Source: an uncultured Acetatifactor sp. (GTDB lineage: Bacteria; Bacillota; Clostridia; Lachnospirales; Lachnospiraceae). From it: a stretch of DNA of 64,000 nucleotides. The notes beneath the pieces are model-generated. The model worked only from the letters and a program-made list of their open reading frames with translations, had not been told where the DNA came from and did not search any database. Position numbers and translations under genes: made by a program. The stretch is taken from assembly GCA_910584435.1 (NCBI GenBank), contig CAJUAP010000009.1, positions 22,728 to 86,727 of the forward strand. The letters are read 5' to 3'. This document shows, in pieces, positions 43,646 through 51,406 of the stretch (positions within the stretch are counted from its first letter, which is position 1; the number at the start of each line of letters is the position of its first letter).

Positions 43646-45430
43646 TTACGCCAGGAAATCATATTGTGACATGTACAAATCGTAATAAGCTCCCCTCTGC
43701 CCCAGCAGCTCTTCATGTGTGCCCCGTTCCAGAATCCCTCCTTTGTCCACGTACATGATGCAGTCCGCATTTTTAATTGTGGAGAGACGATGGGCTATGA
43801 TAAAGGAGGTACGGTTCTTCAAAAGCTCATTCAATCCTTTCTGCAGCAGCAGCTCCGTTTCCGTATCTATGCTGGAAGTAGCCTCATCCAGAATCAATAT
43901 CTTAGGATCCGCCAGCAGCGCTCTTGCAAAGGAAATCAACTGACGCTGCCCTGCGGAAAGCCTGCTTCCTCTTTCATTTACCTCCGTATAGTAACCATCC
44001 TCTAACTGGCAGATAAAATCATGCGCACACACGGTTTTGGCAGCAGCAATCACCTGCTCATCGGAAGCCTCTCTGTTCCCGTAACGGATATTGTCCATAA
44101 TGGTTCCGGAGAAGATAAAGCTGTCCTGCATCATCACCCCCATCTGGGTACGCAGGGAATGAATGGTGACATCCGAAATATCTGTGCCGTCAATGAGCAC
44201 CTGCCCGGAATCCACATTATAGAAACGACTGAGCAGATTCACAATCGTGGACTTGCCTGCTCCGGTAGGCCCCACAAACGCATAGGTGTCACCCTGTCTG
44301 GCCGTAAAATTAATGTCTTCCAGGATCTTATGCCCTGCTTCATAGCTGAAGCTCACATTCCTGAATTCCACATTGCCTTTGATGGGCGGCATGGGGAACG
44401 CATTTTCTGCATCCTTTACCTGCACCGGCTCGTCTATGGTTTCAAAAATGCGCTCCAGATAGGAAATCGCCGTCAGCAGGGAGTTATAAAATCCTGCCAA
44501 TGTATTGATGGGCGCCCAGAAACGGCCGATATACGCAGTGAAAGCAATCAGAACGCCCACTGTCAATGCTGCGTCCGGCGCTAAAATCCAGCGAATCCCC
44601 AGCACATAGATGAAGGATGTGGTAATTGCAGATATCAGGTCCACACTGGGTCCCATGGTAAAATTAAACATCACCGCCCGCATCCATGCCTTGCGGTAAC
44701 TGCCGCTGAGATTGTTGAATATGGCATTGTTCTCCTTCTCCCTGACAAAGGACTGCGTCACCCGGATGCCGTTGATGCTCTCGGCTATATAAGCATTCAG
44801 ATTGCTCTGCTTATTGGACTGTACCTGCCAGGCTCTGCGCTGCTTCCTCTTGATGAATACCACCACCAGCGCCAGCACCGGCAGTCCGCACAGACACACC
44901 AGGGTCAGCCGCACATCACAGAACAGCATAAATAAAATAATAAAGAATAAATTGCACAAATCCGTAACCGTATTTACAATACCATTGCTCAACAAATCGC
45001 TTAAGCTGTTCACATAATTCACCACACGCACCTGTATCTTGCCATGGGGTCTGTCATCATAATAGGAAAAAGGCAGCTCCTGCAGGTGGTTAAATATATC
45101 CGTCCGGATGGCATGAATAATACTCTGGCCAATGACACTCATAGTCTTAATCTTAAACCGCATGGCAATGGCGGAATAGCAGGCCACCGCCAATGTCAGA
45201 AGGCTTACCGTCACCAGCCCCTTTACATTCTTCTCCGGAATATAAATATCCATAATCCGCTGGAAAAATATGGGCACCATCATAGTCAGGGCAGAAGCAC
45301 TGAGCATCAGCACAATTACCCCCGCCATCTTTTTTTTATAAGGAGAGACATAGCCTGCCAGACGCTTCAGCTGCTTCACGTCAAAGCTGTCCTCCAGCAC
45401 TTCATCCATATCATATCTGTTGCGGGCCAT
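43646..45430 (-). CDS. ABC exporter half-transporter, catalytic-type partner
   Basis: A 594-residue fused membrane-ATPase protein. Six membrane helices (residues about 20-300) with an ABC transporter type 1 fold are followed by the ATPase: Walker A GPTGAGKSTIVNLL, variant signature LSAGQRQLISFARALL, Walker B ILILDEATSSID with the catalytic Glu. The ATG is one base after the stop of the upstream gene, with GGGAGGG as its site. The LSAGQ signature and the pairing with a degenerate partner match heterodimeric exporters of the BmrCD type, which move drugs or lipids. Confidence 0.92.
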   Translation of the reverse strand: MARNRYDMDEVLEDSFDVKQLKRLAGYVSPYKKKMAGVIVLMLSASALTMMVPIFFQRIMDIYIPEKNVKGLVTVSLLTLAVACYSAIAMRFKIKTMSVIGQSIIHAIRTDIFNHLQELPFSYYDDRPHGKIQVRVVNYVNSLSDLLSNGIVNTVTDLCNLFFIILFMLFCDVRLTLVCLCGLPVLALVVVFIKRKQRRAWQVQSNKQSNLNAYIAESINGIRVTQSFVREKENNAIFNNLSGSYRKAWMRAVMFNFTMGPSVDLISAITTSFIYVLGIRWILAPDAALTVGVLIAFTAYIGRFWAPINTLAGFYNSLLTAISYLERIFETIDEPVQVKDAENAFPMPPIKGNVEFRNVSFSYEAGHKILEDINFTARQGDTYAFVGPTGAGKSTIVNLLSRFYNVDSGQVLIDGTDISDVTIHSLRTQMGVMMQDSFIFSGTIMDNIRYGNREASDEQVIAAAKTVCAHDFICQLEDGYYTEVNERGSRLSAGQRQLISFARALLADPKILILDEATSSIDTETELLLQKGLNELLKNRTSFIIAHRLSTIKNADCIMYVDKGGILERGTHEELLGQRGAYYDLYMSQYDFLA

Positions 45431-45431
45431 A

Positions 45432-47579
45432 TCAGTTCCCTCCCTTCTGTGTGTACGCCCGGCCATTTTGAAGCCTTGCAGCCAGAAACATTTCTTTCTG
45501 CCCTTTCGCTGAATGGTTTGCACCGTTTATTTCTTTTGCCCCCTGTATTGCAGTATTTGTTTCCTGGCCGGACTGCCTTCCGCTGTCCGATACTTTGGAT
45601 AACTGTATGACACGATTTGCCCCATTCCGGAACTGCCCCGCAGCCTTTTGTCCCTTTTTCGAATCCACACGGGCATTTTTATGAGACTGCAGCAGCTCAT
45701 AGGGAATCTCCCCGTACTGGTTGCGGAAAGCCTGTGCATAATAGCCGTTCTTCCTCACCAGCTCTTCATGGGTTCCATGCTCTATAATGCGCCCTTCGTC
45801 CATTACCAGAATCAGATCCGCATCCTTAATGGAAGAAATCCGATAGGCAATGACGAAAACGGTACAGCTGTCCTGGATGTTCTTCAACTGCTGCTGAATG
45901 TAGCTCTCCGTCTCCATGTCCACTGCGGAAGTGGTATCGTCCAGAATCAGAACAGACGGGTTCTTCAAAAGCGCCCTTGCCAGAGAAATCCTCTGCTTCT
46001 GTCCGCCGGACAGCCCCACGCCGCGCTCTCCCACAATGGTATCATATCCCTCCGGCAGGGCGCTGATAAAATGGTTGGCATCCGCCATGACTGCCGCATG
46101 CTTTACCTGCTCGAAGCTGCAGTCGGGCCGTCCATAAGCAATATTCCCCTCAATGGTATCGGAAAACAGGAACACATCCTGCATTGCCATACCGATATTA
46201 TCCCGTAAATAATAAAGATCCATATTCCGCACATCCTGTCCGTCCACCAGCACCTGACCGGAAGAAGCATCATAAAACCGGCAGAGCAGATTCATCAAAG
46301 TGGATTTTCCCGCACCGGTAGAACCGATAATCCCCACCGTCTGGCCGGCCTTCACTTTGAAATTCACATCCGTCACAATATCCTCGCCGTCGGCGCGGTA
46401 GGAAACATTCCTGAATTCCACATCCCCCCTGAGCCTTGTGCCGCCGCGAGAATCGGCATTTGCTTTCACATCCGCGACAACAGCGGTATTTCCCTGCTGC
46501 CCCACGTCTGCGGCAGCCCCCGCATCCGCAGCATGCCCCATATCCTTATCTGCGTCCGCAGCAATTTCCGTATCAACAGCAGTACTGACATCCTCGTTCT
46601 GCATATGTACCTGCGGCGATTTTATACTCGGTTCCTCACTGTAGGTCGCATAAATTTTTTCCACGGAAGTGGCAAAGTTCTGGATATCATTCACCCACCA
46701 TCCCGCCATGCGCAGAGGAGTATTCAGCATCCACAGATACCCGTTGACCTTGACCAAATCCCCCATGCTTATCTCTCCCTGTATCACCATATATCCCCCA
46801 TACAGCATTAATATCACCGTAAGGGCATAGGACAGTATCTCGAAAATCGGCACATATTTCATCCATACCCGGGAAGCCTTAATCTGGGCATCCTTAAACT
46901 TATCATTTTCCACCTGAAATTTTTCTTTTTCGTAGTCTTCCTTTGCAAAAGCCTTCACCACCCGGTTGCCGCTGACATTCTCCTGCACGAAGGCATTCAA
47001 AGAAGAAAAACAGTTGCGGTTGCGCTGAAATGCAGGCTTTACTTCCTTAGACTGTCTGTAGGTAGCCAGAGCCGTGAACGGCAGCACCACCAGCATACAT
47101 AACGCCAGCCTGGTATTCACGGTGAAAATCATCAGCAACGCGAAGATAAACAGCAGTATGTTCTGATACACTACATAGATTACATATGCCACAAAATGCC
47201 GGATGGCATCCATGTCCCCTGTCTGGCGGCTCATCAAATCCCCCGTCCGCTTCTTATTGTAGAAGGCGAAATCCTCTTCCAGAAGCTTGCGGTAAACCTT
47301 GCCGCGCATGTCGTACAGCACACCCTGGGACGCTGTCTCGAACACCACCTGATACAGGAAACGCAGGACACTCGTAATCAGCGTCACCGACAACAGGCAC
47401 ACAATCAGCCTTGGAAGTAGGTCATAATTTCCGGCCTGCACCACATCGTCTACAATCATACCTGATATGTATGGATTGACAATGGACAAAGCGGCAAGAG
47501 CCGTTGTCATGACAATGCCTAACAACATCAGCGCCCGATACTTCTTCAAGAATCGGCAGAACCATTTGAATGGTGTCAT
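45432..47579 (-). CDS. ABC exporter half-transporter with low-complexity inserts
   Basis: A 715-residue partner of the downstream exporter half. Six membrane helices (about 15-305), then Walker A GIIGSTGAGKSTLMNLL, signature LSGGQKQRISLARALL and Walker B VLILDDTTSAVD, where Asp replaces the catalytic Glu, so this half supplies a degenerate site. Between membrane and ATPase domains lies an Ala/Asp-rich insert (about residues 325-385, AADADKDMGHAADAGAAAD). The C-terminus has an extra Gly/Gln/Lys-rich tail of about 80 residues. Both additions are absent from typical relatives of about 580-600 residues. Confidence 0.92.
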   Translation of the reverse strand: MTPFKWFCRFLKKYRALMLLGIVMTTALAALSIVNPYISGMIVDDVVQAGNYDLLPRLIVCLLSVTLITSVLRFLYQVVFETASQGVLYDMRGKVYRKLLEEDFAFYNKKRTGDLMSRQTGDMDAIRHFVAYVIYVVYQNILLFIFALLMIFTVNTRLALCMLVVLPFTALATYRQSKEVKPAFQRNRNCFSSLNAFVQENVSGNRVVKAFAKEDYEKEKFQVENDKFKDAQIKASRVWMKYVPIFEILSYALTVILMLYGGYMVIQGEISMGDLVKVNGYLWMLNTPLRMAGWWVNDIQNFATSVEKIYATYSEEPSIKSPQVHMQNEDVSTAVDTEIAADADKDMGHAADAGAAADVGQQGNTAVVADVKANADSRGGTRLRGDVEFRNVSYRADGEDIVTDVNFKVKAGQTVGIIGSTGAGKSTLMNLLCRFYDASSGQVLVDGQDVRNMDLYYLRDNIGMAMQDVFLFSDTIEGNIAYGRPDCSFEQVKHAAVMADANHFISALPEGYDTIVGERGVGLSGGQKQRISLARALLKNPSVLILDDTTSAVDMETESYIQQQLKNIQDSCTVFVIAYRISSIKDADLILVMDEGRIIEHGTHEELVRKNGYYAQAFRNQYGEIPYELLQSHKNARVDSKKGQKAAGQFRNGANRVIQLSKVSDSGRQSGQETNTAIQGAKEINGANHSAKGQKEMFLAARLQNGRAYTQKGGN

Positions 47580-47865
47580 TGGTAATCCTCCCTGGATGCT
47601 CTATTTTTCCTGACAGATTTCCTGCCGGCTCCGGCATCCATCTTCATTGTACTTTTATCAATACAAAATGAAATGGAATTTCTTGCACCATTGATGGATG
47701 ATTTTGACACCCGCAGTCCACAAAAATATCCTCTCTGCCAAATGATTTTCTTTCATGTTCGCGGTGCATCTTCCATTCCACTTTGTCCTTGTGGCAGATT
47801 AAACAATGTTGTAAAATATGGTTGAGCATTAAAAAACGTATGCAGTTCACTTAGACAGGTATCCT
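47580..47865. other. Spacer between divergent exporter and receptor fragment
   Basis: About 285 nt that should contain the exporter promoter. Only weak short frames occur here (one of 68 codons on the minus strand, Cys- and His-rich), none with a good ribosome binding site. No clear element was recognised. Confidence 0.4.
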
Positions 47866-48330
47866 ATGAATAAGCGTTTACAGGATGTTGTTAACCAGCT
47901 TGATATGATAAGACAGCTGTACGACAAAGGGGTTATCATTTCCGTAATCGACAAAGATAAAATTGTACGGGGATTTTCACTGCCGAAAGGCATACCGCCG
48001 CAGGTAAAGGTTGGCTCAGTGTTTGAAGATCCGAGCGGCGTTTTTGATGAGGTGATCGCAGAAGGGATCACAAAGCATAATTTTCTGCCGAAGGAAGTCA
48101 TGGGTTTTCCGGTGGAAGGCAATTTAGTCCCCATTAAGGATAACGGGCAGGTGGTTGGCTGTGTCATATGCAGTTATTCCGTAGAAGACCGGGAAATGGT
48201 GAAAGGTATTGCTGTAATCATCTGCACCAATGCGCCATTCAAGATCTTCTTTCATTTCATTAAAGGCCAGCGGTTTATATGGTTCATAGCAGCAGTACAC
48301 TGCCGCATAACAAAACAGCTTATTTCATAA
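47866..48330 (+). pseudogene. Truncated chemoreceptor-type sensor domain
   Basis: A 154-codon frame. Residues 1-118 (MIRQLYDKGVIISVIDKDKI, PKEVMGFPVEGNLVPIKDNG, VVGCVICSYSVEDRE) resemble the N-terminal PAS-like ligand domain of clostridial methyl-accepting proteins. The remainder is unrelated and runs into the duplicated segment starting at 48286, so the signalling domain is missing. A minus-strand frame across 48230-48290 also reads like protein (LAFNEMKEDLEWRIGADDYS), which suggests a junction between two gene remnants. Confidence 0.6.
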
Positions 48331-48755
48331 TAAAAACCTCAGAATAGCATACACAATCATTTATTTCTTTCCTGATCCTGTATGCTCTCCCTCGTCTGGC
48401 TCCTAATACCTTCACAGGAATTTCTTGAATATATTCCTTACCGGGGGGCAGGTATATTGCGGCAGCATCCCACATCCCTGTTCTGGGTATATCTTCCCAT
48501 TTGTCATTTTTCCACACCTCTACCCCATACTGCAGTCCAAGGGAGAAATCAACGGCATCATTATTGCAGATATGAAATTCTGCCATATCCTCTTCAATTT
48601 CAACAGTAAATCTGACATTTAATTCATTGTTCACAGTCATATCAACATTTGTGTAATCATACTTATCACGCTCCAAAATAACAAACAATACACAAATCAC
48701 TCCCAATACAGCTGTTACGATGACAATACAATATTTTTTCACTGCTTCCTCCTCT
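48286..48755. repeat. 0.47-kb direct duplication, left copy
   Basis: This segment matches 49300-49768 almost base for base over about 470 bp (roughly 95 percent by eye). Each copy carries one Ig-like membrane protein gene. The boundary inside both copies is near TAGCAGCAGT. Confidence 0.9.
48320..48742 (-). CDS. Small membrane-anchored Ig-like protein, copy 1
   Basis: A 140-residue protein with a GTG start after GGAGGA. The N-terminal helix (YCIVIVTAVLGVICVLFVIL) anchors an exported beta domain: NNELNVRFTVEIEEDMAEFHICNND, YGVEVWKNDKWEDIPR, AIYLPPGKEYIQEIPVKVLG, RGRAYRIRKEI. The pattern resembles bacterial Ig-like domains (Big_14 type) of clostridial lipoproteins; confidence in that name is moderate. 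It is a near-identical paralog of the protein at 49333. Confidence 0.8.
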   Translation of the reverse strand: MKKYCIVIVTAVLGVICVLFVILERDKYDYTNVDMTVNNELNVRFTVEIEEDMAEFHICNNDAVDFSLGLQYGVEVWKNDKWEDIPRTGMWDAAAIYLPPGKEYIQEIPVKVLGARRGRAYRIRKEINDCVCYSEVFIMK

Positions 48756-48993
48756 CTTCGCATGATTTTTCTGCCCCATATTCAGCTGAACCAAATAAAG
48801 CATCCTTCTTTTCATCCCCTATCACCCCTATTGCCTTCTACCCTTCAATGCCATAGACTTTCCTCTGCCCGTCAGCTCCTTCACTATCAACTAAAGGCAC
48901 CTTCTTTTTATCTGCTCTTTCTCATTGCTGACCACATAGACAAAATGACAATCATGAAACCAAAATTCCACAATTGCCATTCTATCTTCTAAA

Positions 48994-49326
48994 TTAATTT
49001 GGTATAAACATCATAGAATCCTCCGGCATATTTTCTTCCATAACTGCTCCACTGCCTCCGACCGCATCATTGGCACCCACAGCATCAGAAATATTTTGTG
49101 TAAACAATGCAGAATCCTCCGGCATATTTTCTTCCATAACCGCTCCACTGCCTCCAACTACATCATTGGCACCAATCATCTCAGTATATGCACTATCTGC
49201 CAAACTCTGAGTTCTCCCGACACACAGGCAAATTGCAAAAGCCGCTAAAATAACACAACTCCCTATAAGTACCAATCCCCAATTTCTTTTTTCTGCACCT
49301 AGCAGCAGTCCATTGCAGCATAACAA
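48994..49326 (-). CDS. Small membrane protein with duplicated tail
   Basis: 110 residues: a helix (WGLVLIGSCVILAAFAICLCV) followed by two copies of GANDVVGGSGAVMEENMPED about 32 residues apart (96-bp repeat in DNA). The frame begins at the border of the duplicated segment with no clear ribosome binding site, so the original N-terminus may have been cut off by the duplication. No family recognised. The spacer 48764-48993 downstream holds no gene. Confidence 0.5.
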   Translation of the reverse strand: MLCCNGLLLGAEKRNWGLVLIGSCVILAAFAICLCVGRTQSLADSAYTEMIGANDVVGGSGAVMEENMPEDSALFTQNISDAVGANDAVGGSGAVMEENMPEDSMMFIPN

Positions 49327-49768
49327 AACAGCTTATTTCATAATAAAAACCTCAGAATAACATACACAATCATTTATTTCTTTCCTGATCCTGTATGCTC
49401 TCCCTCGTCTGGCTCCTAATGCCTTCACAGGAATTTCTTGAATATATTCCTTACCAGGGGTGAGGTATATTGCGGCAGCATTCCATATCCCTGTTCTGGG
49501 TATATCTTCCCATTTGTCATTTTTCCACACTTCTACCCCATACCGCAGTCCAAGGGAGAAGTCAATGGTATCATTATTGCAGATATGAAATTCTGCCATA
49601 TCCTCTTCAATTTCAACAGTAAATCTGACATTTAATTCATTGTTCACAGTCATATCAACATTTGTGTAATCATACTTATCACGCTCCAAAATAACAAACA
49701 GTACACAAATCACTCCCAACACAACTGTTCCGATGGCAATACAATATTTTTTCACTGCTTCCTCCTTA
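49300..49768. repeat. 0.47-kb direct duplication, right copy
   Basis: The partner of 48286-48755. Differences are mainly single bases, several of which change residues in the encoded protein, showing both copies have been kept in frame. Confidence 0.9.
49333..49755 (-). CDS. Small membrane-anchored Ig-like protein, copy 2
   Basis: 140 residues, GTG start after GGAGGAAGCA. It differs from copy 1 at roughly ten positions (for example AIGTVV for VIVTAV in the anchor, TIDFSLGLR for AVDFSLGLQ, and LTPGKEY for LPPGKEY). Same anchor plus Ig-like domain. The divergent copies with intact frames suggest selection. It lies between the 110-residue protein and the secreted protease. Confidence 0.8.
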   Translation of the reverse strand: MKKYCIAIGTVVLGVICVLFVILERDKYDYTNVDMTVNNELNVRFTVEIEEDMAEFHICNNDTIDFSLGLRYGVEVWKNDKWEDIPRTGIWNAAAIYLTPGKEYIQEIPVKALGARRGRAYRIRKEINDCVCYSEVFIMK

Positions 49769-49910
49769 CACCGCACATATCAAATACATCCTGTGATGCT
49801 TCAATAACATTCTGCCTCCATGTAAATCATTTTCAATTTCAATAATAGCAACGAATGGAAGCTGGCCGCCAAAACAATTACCATTGTGACCAGCCTCCCA
49901 TTCACGATCG

Positions 49911-51065
49911 CTATTGAACAATCCCTAAATCAAATGCTGATTGAATTTCATTCATACTTACATAAACCATACGAGAATCGCTTTCCACACCTCCCTTAAT
50001 TATTCCAATCATAGAGTACACACCATTATACTCTGTCAGAACAGGTCCGCCGCTGTCCCCTCTTTTACAAGTTGCATCAGTCAATATTAGCTTGGTGAAT
50101 TTAATTCCAAACTCATCAACGGCAGATATACTCGTATCGACTATCTTCCCTTCCCCGGCTCCCGACACAGAACCATAGGAATATATAATGGTATTTTTAG
50201 GAAAACTTCCACCGCTATAATAAAACTCTTTTCCATCACTTACTTTATGCGAAAAACCATATGAATTATCATTTTGTCCCCGTAAAATAAGCGCCGCATC
50301 CACCGAGCCGCTTTGCTGCTTTTTAGTGATCGCACCCAGGCAATATCCCTTATAATACGCCGCATCCCCCACATTTCCCAAATGTCCCGCTGTCAAAACC
50401 CCATACTTCTTATCCGAAGTTGAATTATCCCATACAACGCCACAGCCAACCGTTCCTGTTGTTTCAGTTGCCGCAATATATATTTCTCTCCCTGGTTCAA
50501 CCGTAAATCTGGCTTTAGATGCTTGGCAGTCCTTGATAACCAAATTCTCTTCCACTATTTTTAATGCATTTTGCGGAACAAGCGTATATAGAAAACCTAA
50601 GTCCAAATCATTCTCGCTATATATTACCACCTTGTTATCCTCTTGGTCAATTCCGGATGCTGTAAAGCCTATTCGATCCGAGTAATTATCAAGCATAATC
50701 TGCAGCTCTTCCAAATATGCATAAGAATATTCCGCTGTCTCATAATGAACGAATTCATTTGACAAGCACACAGGGATCTCTTCTGTCACCAGAACATGCA
50801 ATTCCCCAGCTTCATCAAAATATGCCCCTGCCATCTGCTCATCTGTCAATGCTTCCTTTATTTCAATATAGACCTGAAGCAATTCATTCTGCTGTTTCAT
50901 TGCCCCGTTCATTTTCTCAGCATTAGCAATATCATTATATACCTCATCGGAAAGATAAAACCCTGCCTCTACGTCTGAAATTTCTGCAGCATGAACCGGC
51001 TGAACCGAATAAAACACCATTGCGAGCATTAATAATAAATGATACCTAATCTTAATATGCTTCAA
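49911..51065 (-). CDS. Secreted chymotrypsin-like serine protease
   Basis: A 384-residue pre-pro-protease with a TTG start after AGGAGG. The signal peptide ends near HAAE (residue 27). A propeptide-like region (28-195) with ELHVLVTEE is followed by a streptogrisin/alpha-lytic-type S1 domain. The catalytic triad is visible: His in GVLTAGHLGN, Asp in SGSVDAALIL, Ser in CKRGDSGGPVL. Cysteines in VGCGVVW, KGYCLG and ATCKRG could form disulfides. Its substrate is unknown; self-activation by pro-region removal is typical of the family. Confidence 0.88.
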   Translation of the reverse strand: MKHIKIRYHLLLMLAMVFYSVQPVHAAEISDVEAGFYLSDEVYNDIANAEKMNGAMKQQNELLQVYIEIKEALTDEQMAGAYFDEAGELHVLVTEEIPVCLSNEFVHYETAEYSYAYLEELQIMLDNYSDRIGFTASGIDQEDNKVVIYSENDLDLGFLYTLVPQNALKIVEENLVIKDCQASKARFTVEPGREIYIAATETTGTVGCGVVWDNSTSDKKYGVLTAGHLGNVGDAAYYKGYCLGAITKKQQSGSVDAALILRGQNDNSYGFSHKVSDGKEFYYSGGSFPKNTIIYSYGSVSGAGEGKIVDTSISAVDEFGIKFTKLILTDATCKRGDSGGPVLTEYNGVYSMIGIIKGGVESDSRMVYVSMNEIQSAFDLGIVQ

Positions 51066-51158
51066 ACTTATTTACCTCCTGATTCATCATAATTTTCCGA
51101 AATCGCCTGCAGGTCTCATTCGCTTACATCATTATTATACTCCATTTTTACCACTACT

Positions 51159-51205
51159 ACAAGGGGACAGATTTCTGTTTTTTTTACAGAGTTCTGTCCC
51201 CTTGT
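51159..51205. terminator. Long palindrome between protease and regulator genes
   Basis: ACAAGGGGACAGA and TCTGTCCCCTTGT form a perfect 13-bp stem; the loop holds a second small stem with a T-run. It lies 95 nt upstream of the protease and 200 nt beyond the regulator stop, so it may end the regulator transcript. The rest of 51066-51406 has no gene. Confidence 0.6.
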
Positions 51206-51406
51206 AATGTGTTCGTGTTATGTATAGCATTGAAACACAGTATACATAGTCATTCTATATTTGGAGGTCATAACAATAGTAAAATACTTCCGCAAGCATT
51301 TCATGCATTCCTACAGCGGACACCTCCGCACAGCTGTCTTCTCCCGGAATCCTTTTTCCTCGAAACCGGCTGCCTTGCTGTCTGACATAGCCGAAAAAGT
51401 TCTTCC

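Noticed and set aside
47644..47850. 68-codon Cys/His-rich frame resembling a transposase end
   Set aside because: No clear start site, no inverted repeats, and no confident family match.
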